Shown piece by piece: positions 1 to 12,500 of a stretch of DNA of 64,000 nt. Source of the DNA: Atrina japonica. Taxonomy: Eukaryota; Mollusca; Bivalvia; Pterioida; Pinnidae. Location: the NCBI GenBank assembly GCA_030159075.1, contig BROG01000976.1, positions 1 to 64,000 on the forward strand. The letters run 5' to 3'. A model generated the notes under the pieces. It was not told where the DNA came from. It was given only the letters and a program-made list of their open reading frames with translations, and did not search any database. How positions within the stretch are numbered: the first letter of the stretch is position 1; the number at the start of each line of letters is the position of its first letter. The position numbers and the translations under genes are program-made.

Positions 1-2380
1 TTGATAATTTTAGAATAATAAAGATAGAAAAATATAGAATTTTATACGTTTTAATGTTGAATAATTGTACAAAATATGCTTAGAAATAAGTGACGTTTCA
101 AGTTGCACTATGAAAAAGGCAAAAATTGATTTTTTGAAAATGAAAATTGCCATATTCATTGATTACCAATTACTAGTCCTTAATCTAAATAGAAGTAATT
201 ATCTGCAAATATAGATACATGGAACCCGCTATCGTTAATGGTATGATTTGATGTCAAAGCTTTAAAATAAGATAAAGAAGTTATACAAATGTGGAAAATT
301 ATTTAATTCCGGGACATTTAATTTAATGTTTAAAGTGACTAAAATCAATTTCTCAACATTTACCATAATTGGGTAGAACCAATATTTACCTACGGATACA
401 TTGTCTGAATCAACAGTAATTATTGAGATAGAAATCAGATGTCGGGACATATAAAACATTATCGATTTCCACCCCAAAGCTGTAAAATACATTTCTTCAA
501 TTAAGTAATCAACTACCGTGAAGCACTTATATTTCGAAAAGATAAATTTCGTATATTCATATTCCCACATATCTTCGCGAATGCATGAATTCGCGACTAT
601 AAAGCTGCAACAGACCTTACGTTGGTGAGTTGTCAGCGGTGATATTGTACACAAGTATTGTTATATAATCATACTTATCTTTTTAAGAGCAGGTATTTAT
701 TACTTCTTAGGAGTTAACTCCTGTAAATAACGAATCATATGGGGATACAGCTTTATGAACAGAAAATCAATACAAATAAAATTCTCAAATAGGTCTAATC
801 GCTAAATTAGATGGAAATTAATTGCTCGAGAAATAAACTTGACAACGTCATATCAATGACAGACACTGATATAATACAAAACTACACATACATTTCTATC
901 CGTATCATCAGACTGCACGCGATCGTTGTAGTGGATGGTTGCTTACTCCTCCATTGCACCTAATCCCACTTCTTGGTTTTCAAAGGTCTGTGTTCGTCCA
1001 TATTTGTATCTATATCCTGGACATCCTAAAGATTTATACTTTGGTATCTGAGATTTTTTATATTTAAATTGCCAGTAAAAATGAATTATTGATAAACTTA
1101 TATAGTATTTAACTATTTGTATGAATTGAAACATTACTTTTTTTCAACAACAAAAGTATTTTACTGCATACAATCCATCAACATGAAAACTATTTAAACA
1201 CACATATTGCCTTTTATTCGTTTATAATATTTGTTGTATTTGAATATTTTTAAATAATATTCACTCCACTATAATTAGAAATATTAAAACCACAAATACA
1301 AAAGTATCAATGGTTAAAAACGACCAGGAGATTTAATTGTAACATATTTTATTGTCGAATTCATGACAAAAAGATCAGATGCAAGTTTTCAAGCTAAACT
1401 ATTACCTCTCCTGTAAATACTAGATTTAATTATCTAACAACATCCATAGTTTTATTTTTCATTGCTTGGTTGCTTGACGCCAATTGTGTGACAAGAAATG
1501 CAATTTGATTGGACGGGATATTGTTAAAATTCCAAATTATGATAAAAGTGTCAATAGGGAGCTGTAGGCTGCAGTCCATGAGTTGTTTAGACTAGATAGC
1601 AGATTTGAGAGGGCAAAACACCTTCTTACACTTATTTCTTACTCTTTTTGATTATTACAATTGAAACATGTACAAATAGAGATGACATTTCCCACTGCTG
1701 CTATTTTTCTATATATTCTTATCAGACTTCGGAAAACTACGTATTCCTGGTAAATAATCAAATTGTAAAACAAACTAGGATATCTGTTTCCACATTTTGT
1801 GCAATTCTTCTTCAGCAACAAGTGATTCAAATTTTCCTTCATTATCAACACCCACGTTTTACTTTAAATATGATTCGAGAATCTTTTATTTAGACATGAT
1901 ACATTTTTTCAGAATTCTATTTTCAAAGTCATTTATTTTCAGTAGGAGAGAGCATTATTTCAGCATTGAACTGCTTTCAGCTGGCATTCCTGGACTTATG
2001 AATGTTTACTGATAATTTTGTTTTGTCCAGCCCATGATTACCAACATAAGGAAATTCAATGTTTATATATACTCCCTATATACCTGGATATTTTCTCTCC
2101 TGTTTAACTTTCATCATTACATGAGAAGGCGATTTCTAAATGAAGGCGACATTTTCAAGCTATTTAATTGAGGCACAGATATATATGCCATCCATGAGAA
2201 TATACAGCATCCTGGGAAATTTTGTGTCCCGTTTTTTTCCAAATGATTAATACTCTGGTATCCGAGATTTTTTATGTTAAAAAAAATGACATAGTAATTT
2301 ATAATTGTAACCTGTCTGGATGAATTTAAAATGGCTTAAACTGTTTGCAAATGTAGTAGGGTGAAAATAACACAGGAATA
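1..2380. other. Non-coding, nothing recognised
   Basis: AT-rich sequence with only short reading frames of no recognisable family and no repeat structure that I can see. It lies 3' of LIAS; a neighbouring gene would have to be beyond the window edge. Confidence 0.6.
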
Positions 2381-2393
2381 TGTTTTCTGTCGT

Positions 2394-2708
2394 TTGTTTG
2401 TTTGTTTATTGTTGTTTAACGTCCCACTCAAGAATCTTTCACTCATATGGAGACGTCACCAGTGCCGGTGAAGGGCTTCAAATTTTGGCCTATGCTCGAC
2501 ACCTATGGCCATTGAGCAGTGAGGGTTCTTTAACGTGCAGACACTCACTGTGACACGGGACCTCGGTTTTTACTGTCTCAGTCCGAAGGACAGGAGCGTA
2601 TCCGGGTTGGTAACCATTTCACATACTTCCCTGCCCAATCCGAGGATCGAACCCGGGTCGCATTGGTGAAAAGCGAGTGCGCTAACCACTGCGCTACCCG
2701 GACACCTC
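2394..2708 (-). mobile_element. tRNA-derived SINE, full length with target-site duplication
   Basis: On the minus strand the head reads like a tRNA promoter (A box TAGCGCAGTGGTTAGCGC, B box GGTTCGATCC). A body about 230 bp long follows (CAGTAAAAACC, CACTGCTCAATGGCC, AGGCCAAAATTTGAAGCCC, GAGTGGGACGTTAAAC), then a short AAAC tail. The 13-bp direct repeat TGTTTTCTGTCGT flanks it at 2381-2393 and 2709-2721, which indicates LINE-assisted retrotransposition and a fairly recent insertion. Confidence 0.9.
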
Positions 2709-3144
2709 TGTTTTCTGTCGTAAAATGGCAAATAACCAGGTGTGAGAATTTCCAGATATCCAGTATTTTTTTTTTACATTATCAGACTTTTCTTTAACAA
2801 TTTTCATTAAAAAATTTCAAATTTCCAGAACACCTGTTCTTGGAACAGCTGTTGGCAGTTTGGCAGAGATAAATAACAATTTTTTCCTACAATTATTATA
2901 TAGTGTAAGCATCAGTAGATGGTAAATATAAAGACATAAATTACATAAATATTTTATTGCATGAAACAGATAACAAACATCTTGTCAACATGGACAATAG
3001 GTTTATTATGTTTTATATATCGTCAATAGATTATTTTAAATAAATTTGGGAAATCAGTTTTTGAAATGAGAATTTAAAATGACAACATATTTGTCACAGG
3101 AATCAGGTCTATCACAAAAGTCCTTTATAAATACAAGTTGAACT

Positions 3145-3215
3145 TCAAGTCACAGTTTCTGTTTTTTCTGATCCTTTCCTTTTACTTTCCACTAAATTCT
3201 TCAGAAAAAATTCAC
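3145..3215 (-). CDS. LIAS: LIAS coding exon 11 (C-terminus and stop)
   Basis: Completes codon 355, then [14 protein letters not shown] and a hydrophilic Lys/Thr tail ending at TGA (3147-3145). The GEFFLKNLV sequence is the normal end of animal LIAS. A candidate poly(A) signal on the minus strand (AATAAAA) lies near 2951-2957. Confidence 0.93.
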
Positions 3216-3485
3216 CTGAAACGAGATATTCTGAGTAATGACACTGAAATTCTACATATTAGCTACAGAAGACCTCTCTGAAATATATACATGATATACA
3301 TATCTGAATTGCTCAACAAATTATACACATGGTAAAGTCTAACAAGTATGTGTGGTCATGTTTATTAAAAGCAGCCACCCTCTTTAATCATTCAAAAATA
3401 AACTGATGTCTTTGTAACATAATCAGCAGTCAGTCTTTTCTGTTTCCTGAATTACAAAGTCAACAAAATTAAACAGCCATTAAAA

Positions 3486-3546
<61 letters not shown>

Positions 3547-6500
3547 TTAAATACATGGCAGTCATTGGTACAATGAGTCACATGATTACTGGGTAAACAA
3601 ATCATCATCCCAGCATCTTATAAAGATTTTGTGTATTCAAGGGTCAGAAAAAGAAAATCCTTCTGAAATCAAAGTAAATATTGATTATGCTTCAATAACA
3701 TCAAGCAAAGGCCCCAAAATTCCAATAATAAGATGAACTCTGCATACTGTCAATCACAATAAACAAAATCTCCAAACCATTAGTTCTTGAAGTACATAGA
3801 CTGCCTAAACAATGGTTAACACAAAAACATGATGAAAAAATATAGCATGGGAAAGACCTATAGTTCAGCATGCATACAATTACAACAAGATGGTGAACAC
3901 ACACTCATAAACATGGGGGTGAGTCTATTTTCGATCCTGCTACGGTTTATTGATTACTGAATAAAATGTTTTGTTATTGTTACTGTTTTGCCTGATATTT
4001 GATGTATTCAATCAATCAATTCAAAATGTTTATTTATAGTGACTGCTTGAAGAAATTCGTATCAGGTGTGCACAATTACAACAAACCATCGTACATGTGG
4101 AAGAACTCTTCATTTAAGATAAGCAGATCAGATACAGGATCAAACTCATTTCTGACAAGACTTACCAGCTTTATACGAGGATCGTACCAATGGACCACTG
4201 GCAGTGTAGGCGAAACCCAACTTGTTACCAACCTCCTCCCAAAATTTAAATTTATCAGGATGTACATACTCTTTTACCTAAAGACAAAAAAGAAAAATTT
4301 TAATTAAGGTATTCTACATCACCTGTAGAAACTGTTTGGCTGCACTAAGTATATCACAGAACAGTGTGTGTAGAAATTGTGTGACAACACTTTGTGTATT
4401 ACACAACAATATACAGGCAACTCTCGATATCTTGAAGTCCACAGGATCATTGAAAAAACTTGTAGGTTTCAAGAGTTCAAGGTTTTGAGAGTTCTGGAAC
4501 TCTTGACCTTTGTTGGTTTTTTACACTATACAAAATAAGGGATGTTTATTTTCGAAGTTCACATGCATTTTTATTCATAGACATTCCCTCTCACCTAGTT
4601 TTAAAAATAAAAGTGTAAATGTGTTATCTTAATTATATTTTCAAATATGATATGATACTGGTCGAGGTTTGATATGGCATGCAATACAGATTTTGCCATA
4701 TTTTGTTGTTTTTATCATATATTTAAAATCCTACTGGTAAATAGACAAATACTAAATATCAATGATAAAAATATACTTTTTAATTTCTGTGTTATAATCA
4801 TAATCCCTCAATGGAAATTCCTACACGGGCAGATCTCAGTATTTAAATTACAGAGTACACAAACTGTTTACACAACTTAAAATTAGCCTTCCTCAAGATA
4901 CTTTGCTGACATAATTTGTATTTTAGTGTAAATATGTTATTAAGATATATCTGAAATAATGGTAGGCCTACAGGAACTTTGAAAAGAACATTCATGAATC
5001 CCTGATGGGAGGCTGTTCATGGCCGATTTTTGGCTGATTTTTTATCTGAAGCGGAAAACAATTGGATATTCCGAATAAAACATAGTGTTCCAAACGGGGG
5101 TATGATAAAGGGTTGAAGGGTTGTGATAAAGGGAGGGCTGATACAGGGTATGTGATAAAGGGAGGGCTGATACAGGGTATGTGATATTGTATGACTGCTC
5201 TTTGTGTATTATATATGTGTAGAAATTGTATGGCTGCATTTTGTGTATTACACAACATTATATGTGTAGAAATTGTATGGCTGCTCTTTGTGTATTACAC
5301 AACAATATATTTGTAGAAATTGTATGGCTGCATTTTGTTTATTACACAACATTATATGTGTAGAAATTGTATGGCTGCTCTTTGTGTATTACACAACAAT
5401 ATATGTGTAGAAATTGTATGGCTGCATTTTGTGTATTACACAACATTATATGTGTAGAAATTGTATGGCTGCATTTTGTGTATTACACAACATTATATAT
5501 GTAGAAATTGTATGGCTGCTCTTTGTGTATTACACAACAATATATGTGTAGAAATTGCATGGCTGCATTTTGTGTATTACATGACAATATATGTGTAGAG
5601 ATTGCATGGCTGCATTTTGTGTATTACACAACAATATATGTGTAGAAATTGCATGGCTGCATTTTGTGTATTACACAACATTATATGTGTAGAAATTGTA
5701 TGGCTGCATTTGTGTGTATTACACAACAATATATGTGTAGAAATTGCATGGCTGCATTTTGTGTATTACACAACAATATATGTGTAGAAATTGTATGGCT
5801 GCATTTTGTGTATTACACAACATTATATGTGTAGAAATTGTATGGCTGCATTTTGTGTATTACACAACAATATATGTGTAGAAATTGCATGGCTGCATTT
5901 TGTGTATTACACAACAATATATGTGTAGAAATTGTATGGCTCCATTTTGTGTATTACACAACATTATATTTGTAGAAATTGTATGCCTGCACTTTGTGTA
6001 TTCCACAACAATATGTGTGTAGGAAATGTGTGATAAAAATGTATTATAAAGTATATACTTTAAAATCAATTTCAAATTTACACTTTAAGAAAGGTAATTC
6101 CTTACCTTCATATCTTAATATCAGATAACTTCTTATCTTTAAATCAGATAATTTCTGACCTTTAATTTAGATAATTTCTTATCTTTGAATCAAATAATTT
6201 CCTACTTTAAATTAGATAATTTCTTACCTTTAATTCAAGATATATTTATGTCTGTAATTCAGATAATTGTTTACTTTTATTCAGATAATTTCTTACCTTT
6301 AAATGTCTTTTTGTTGGCTGCATGTACTGGCCAAGTGTTAGACAATCTACATTCAGCTTTCGAAGATCTGCATTAAAATACAACAATTGATTAGCAATCT
6401 ATCAATGTAAATCACAAATAAACACACATTATTCTCACAGAGTTATTGGCCTGTGATCTAGTTTTTTCAACTGTTGCACTTTTCTCTAAGTCTTTACAAG

Positions 6501-9500
6501 TCATTATTGTCTGATTCACATAATCTTTAAAAGTCATTAATGTCTGATTAACATAACTTTTACAAGTCATTAATGACTGATTTACATAACCTTTATGAGT
6601 CATTATTGTCGATTCACATAACCTTTATGAGTCATTATTGTCGGATTCACATAACCTTTATGAGTCATTACTGTTGGATTCACATAACCTTTATGAGTCA
6701 TTGTCAGATTCACATAACCTATACAAGTCATTACTGTCTGATTCACATAACCTTTACAAGTCATTACTGTCTGATTCACATAACCTTTACAAGTCATTAC
6801 TGTCTGATTCACATAACCTTTACAAGTCATTACTGTCTGATTCACATAACCTATACAAGTCATTACTGTCTGATTCACATAACCTTTACAAGTCTTTACT
6901 GTCTGATTCACATAACCTATACAAGTCATTACTGTCTGATTCACATAACCTATACAAGTCATTACTGTCTGATTCACATAACCTTTACAAGTCATTACTG
7001 TCGTGAATTATAAGTACAAAACGCCAAACGCATAGAACTTTCCCGATTCATGCATTGTGGTGACGTCACAATTATATGACGTTATTGTTGTTTATTGTTG
7101 TTGTCCTTACCATTGTTATTTGACGTCACGCTCATAAAACGTCATCATTGTATGTTGTTTTGAAATCGGTTATATAGTTGTAAAATACAAGTCGAACTGA
7201 AATGTCATCGTAGTCTTACCTCATTTTGTTCATATAGCTAAACCCTCATATACCCATTACATTTTGGTGCCGTGACCAAAGAAGATGGAATTGACAAAAG
7301 TAAAAAGAATACGGAATGGACATAAAAGTGCGATAACACGTCTTTTTACAAAACTTGACGAACTTTCAGTTTCAACCGCAGAGAACGCAACTCAAATTAG
7401 AACTTGGACACTCTTGTACAGAAACGGGAAACAATTCTACATAAAACCTGCTAGATATAGGTGAAGACGACGTTGAAGAAGAAATTACCGAGGCAGATGA
7501 GTATATTTTTATGTTAGACTGTAAGATTGCCCAGATAAAAAAATCATTAGACGAATCAAGAACAAACTCAGAAAAGCCCGCACAATCGCAGCTTAACGCA
7601 AATGCTCAAGATTTTATTCCCGACAAATCATATTCGGATATACAGTTATACCCCGAGCGATCAATCCCATCATCAATTTCGAGTAATTTCCACAAATTAC
7701 CCAAGTTACACTTACCGAAGTTTAACGGAGACATTCTCACCTGGCAGTCTTTCTGGGATTCATTTGAAACAACTGTACACTTAAATAATTCGTTGACAGA
7801 AATACAGAAATTCAATTATCTCAAGTCGCTACTTGAAAATGAGGCTGTTACTGTTATTATGGGCCTTACACTCACCAACGACAACTATAAAACGGCTATA
7901 GCATTATTGCGTGAACGCTTTGGACAAAAACATTTGTAAACGCATACATGAAATCGCTCCTTGAACTGCCTACACCGTCTTCTAGCGTCTCTGATTTAAG
8001 AATTTTCTATGATCGTACAGAAATTTTGCATTCGGGGACTTGAATCACTTGGACAAACTCAAGATATGTTTGGCGCGCTGCTCATTCCGATTATACTGGA
8101 CAAATTACCCCATCCTATCAGAATGACTATCACTAGAGAAAATAGGGGTGATGAATGGAGTATACAAACACTTAGAGAAACACTCAAACGCGAGCTAGAT
8201 ATATTGGAATCTGGAATGGGATCGGGAGATAACGTCGCGTTGACAGCGAATTTCTACACCGCAAACGCATCAAAATCAAAATCCGTAGCACCGGTAGCTA
8301 AAAATCAGAAAGCCGCTAAAATGTCACATCGTACGGGATCAAACGATAAAAAACTGTGCATGTTTTGTGACTTAAGTCACCCTAGCCGTGATTGTACCTT
8401 ACCTACTAATGAAAAACATGACATTGTGAAACGGAAAGGTTTATGTTTTAATTGCCTTGGCAATCACAGAATTAGTAAATGTGAATCAAAACACAACTGT
8501 AAAAAGTGCGGTAAACGACATCACACGTATTTGTGTCGTGAAATTAATGCGGACAAAGATGTTGCACTTCATGTATCATCTGAAGATAATGATTCTGTGA
8601 CAACGCTTCAACAGCTTTTATACATTGATGAAAGACCGCTCCGTGTTACTAAAAACTGCAATAGCAAACGTTACTTTTGAACATCAAATGGTTGAGACCA
8701 ATATTCTGTTTGATGCACAGAAATCGTACATTACTGAAGATTTAGCGCGAAAACTTGACCTGAAACATACTGGAACAGAAACGCTGACTATCGCTTCTTT
8801 CGGCGGAAAGGAAATGAATCGCACATTGAAAACAGCAACTGTATTTTTAGTAGCAAATTCTGATGAGAAAATTCCAATAAATGTCATCATTGTACCAACT
8901 ATCGCAGCTCCTCTACAAATAAATAGAACATCTATGAAAACCCCCGCTTACTTGCGGAATTTAAAATTAGCCCATCCTTTATATGACAGTGAATCGACGT
9001 TTAACATTTCCCTTCTGATAGGTGCTGATCACTATTGGGAATTGTGGAGGATCATGTAATCCGTGGTTCCGGACCAACGGCAGTCAGTTCCAAAATAGGT
9101 TACCTCCTCTCGGGACCGTCAGACAACCGAAAAAGTTCTAAACGCTCAGCGGCATTTAATATTCTAACGTATCACAAACCGGAAGAGGTTGATTTAGAAA
9201 TATTTTGGGAAGTTGAAGATTTAATATATGCGGAAAAACTGCCCTATGCGGAAAAAATGCCCGTCTTTAGCAAAACGTCAAATGAATTGATTTCTTATAA
9301 AAACGGACGTTACGTAGCACATCTGCCATGGAAAGAGGAAGTAACAGACTACCCACAAACATGGAAATAGCAAGAAATCGGACTAAAAGCACCATTCGAC
9401 GACTATCACGTGACCCCAAATTACTGGAAATTTATGATGGAATTATACGTGAACAGGAGAAAATGGGATTCATAGAAAAAGTAAATGACAATGATTCTAC

Positions 9501-12500
9501 AGAACAACGTGTACATTACATACCGCACCATCCTGTCAAAAAGGATTCAAATACTACACCTATTCGGATCGTCTACGACTGTAGCTGCCGCACCAACTCG
9601 GAAAACCTCAGTCTAAATGATTGTTTGGAATCTACACCTCCCAAATTAAACGAGATTACTTCTATCCTAACCCGTTTTCGTGCTGAGAAATATGCGCGAT
9701 TACAACAGATATTGAAAAAAGCATTTTTGCAAGTTCAACTTCATGAAGCGGATCGTGACATGACACGCTTTTTCTGGCTAAGTGATCAAAAAAACTCGGA
9801 TAGCCCGTTGATAACATACCGATTTCGAGTGGTTTTGTTTGGGTGCAACGTGTTCGCCATTCCTGCTAAATGCAACGTTGATGAAACATTTCCAAAACAA
9901 CCCAAGTGACGTATCTTCGGAACTTACTGATTCAATTTATGTGGATAAACGTGTTAACAAGTTTTTAGCTCAGAGGAATCAACACTTACCTTCTACAAGG
10001 AGTCACGGAAACTTTTAACAGACGCAGGCTTTAATCTTCGGTCGTGGAACTCAAATTCTGAGAAATTACGGGAAATAGCGCACACGGAAGGAAAACTTGA
10101 TACTGACAAACAGGTGAAAATTTTAGTCTACGATGGAATATAGACGACGATACAATTACATACTCAAAACTAAATATTGAACACAACGCGAAGTCAATTA
10201 CAAAACGTGAAGTATTAAGTCAGTCGGCCAAAGTATTTGATCCGTTGGGGATTTTAAGTCTGTGACAGTTAGAGTGAAGCTGATGATGCAAGATATATGG
10301 CGCAATAATCTTGAATGGGATGAATGTCTACCTACTGATTTACAAGACACCTGGCGTTTGATTGCGGAAGATTTAATGAAATGCACAGCGATAAAAATAG
10401 AACGAAATATCAGTGATAACACGAGGTCAACCAAAGCTCTCCATGTGTTTACCGACGCCAGCATGAAGGCCTACGGAGCTTGCGCTTATTTATTATGTGG
10501 CGACAGATCTCATCTTATCATGGCTAAAAACAGGGTGGCTCCCATTAAACAGATATTAACTTTACCCCGCTTGGAACTTATGGCAGCCCTTCTAGGAGCA
10601 CGACTAGCAAAACACCTTACAGATACGTTGTCTGTGGAAACCGTGACACTATGGTCCGATAGTCAAATTGTTCTTCATTGGTTAAATTCAGACAAACCGT
10701 TAAACAAATTCATTATGACAGGAAACGTGAAATAGAGACACTTACGAAACAGCACGTCTGGAAATATGTCCCGACCACTTCAAATCCTGCGGATCTTCAA
10801 ACGAGAGGCATTTCATTTAAAACATTTTCTGATAGTTCCCTATGGATGAACGGACCCTCATTTGCCAACAAATCCCAATGGCCCCAATGGGACATTTGTA
10901 AAGCTACAATTTTAATTGTGACGAATACAGTTCGCCATCTAGTACCGGTTTCTCGGGTATTAGCGAGTTAATCAACATAAACAGATTCAACAACCTTGGA
11001 AAACTTATAAGAGTTACAAGTTACGTACTTAGATTTATACGCAACTGCAAGCTTACACTTGGTCATCGGTTACGACAAAACACATCAATGCGTGTGGAAC
11101 CCCCTCGACTATCGGAAACAAGACTTGCCTTAATGACGTGGATCAAGGATGTACAGCAACGTGAATTTCATAAAGAGATCGAGACTATGGAGAAAAACAA
11201 AAACAACTCTACATTAGTGAAACATTTAAAGCTCTACATCGACTCCCAATGTATCATACGTTGCCGTGGTCGAATTGACAAGTGTCCTTTGAGAGACTCA
11301 GCAAAATTCCAATACTCTTACAAAAAAACACACATTTACAAATCTTGTAGTTATGGATGTACATGCAAGAATGCTACATTCGGGGATGTTCACAAACTGT
11401 TACTGAAATACGACAGACATTTTGGATACTTCCATACGACAGGTGGTAAATCACATCTTACGTGCATGTGTAAAATGTCGTAGAGTAATAGGGAGACCAT
11501 AAATTACCAGACCCTCCTCCACTACCTAAGGACAGAGTCTCAGAATGCTTACCTTTTTCCGTAACTGGAGTAGATTTTGCAGGACCACTATATGTTAAAA
11601 CAAAAAAATCAACCAAACAAGATGTACATATGTTTATTCACATGCGCCGTTTCACGAGCAGTTCATTTGGAACTAGTGCAAGATTTATCCGTAGATTCAT
11701 TCGTTTTAGCACTTAGACGTTGTATTTCCAACAAAGGAATGATTCATACCATGTACTCGGGGAGCAACTTTCAAAGCAGCCGCAAATGCAGTCATGAATC
11801 AAATAGGACTGAGCATCAACTGGAAATTCATCACAAAAGGAGCACCTTGGCAAGGAGGATTCTGGGAAAGAATGATCGGCATAACAAAAACTACATTGAA
11901 GAAAATCTTAGGAAAATGCTTCGTGAATGAGGTGACATTACGGACAATACTTTGTGAAGCAGAAAGTGTTATCAACGACCGTCCATTAACATATGTGTCA
12001 TCTAGTGTAAATGATCCCGAACCTCTAACACCATCGCACTTGTTACAAGGACGAAAGAAACACACCGGCTATTTTTGCGGCCCGGAGGACGACTCGGATA
12101 ATTTTACATTAAACTGCGAAATGGCTAATAGATGTTATAAGCGGAAAATTGGATCTAATCTCGAACTTCACTAAAAGATGGAAACACGAATATCTTACAG
12201 CCTTACGCGAATACCACAGAACTTCAGGGACGAATAATCAATCTGTGGCTGTAGGAGATGTGGTACTGATCTATGATGTGAGTCCGAGAGCTAATTGGAA
12301 ACTAGGCATCATTATCGAACTTATCAACTGATTCACATAACCTATACAAGTCATTACTGTCTGATTCACATAACCTTTACAAGTCATTACTGTCTGATTC
12401 ACATAACCTTTACAAGTCATTACTGCCTGATTCACATAACCTATACAAGTCATTACTGTCTGATTCACATAACCTTTACAAGTCATTACTGTCTGATTCA

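Larger units (their letters stand above)
7003..12328 (+). mobile_element. BEL/Pao LTR retrotransposon, decayed, 3' truncated
   Basis: Order of parts: LTR-like leader (7003-7261), primer-binding site TGGTGCCGTGACC (7265-7277), gag, CCHC knuckles, DUF1758-type protease, reverse transcriptase, RNase H, integrase. The gag-protease-RT-RNase H-integrase order and the DUF1759 motif place it in BEL/Pao. It carries many frameshifts and stops, and it ends inside the integrase C-terminal region with no 3' LTR. It is embedded in the 33-bp array with no visible target duplication and lies antisense to LIAS. It cannot encode functional proteins. Confidence 0.95.

Noticed and set aside
5188..6030. CRISPR-like array
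   Set aside because: Direct tandem units without distinct spacers, in an intron of an animal gene: a minisatellite.
6573..7013. 146-codon frame ([11 protein letters not shown] repeats)
   Set aside because: 33-bp minisatellite; a multiple-of-three unit keeps all frames open.
7511..12331. Intact retrotransposon polyprotein
   Set aside because: At least eight frame changes or stops, an altered protease triad, and a missing 3' end.
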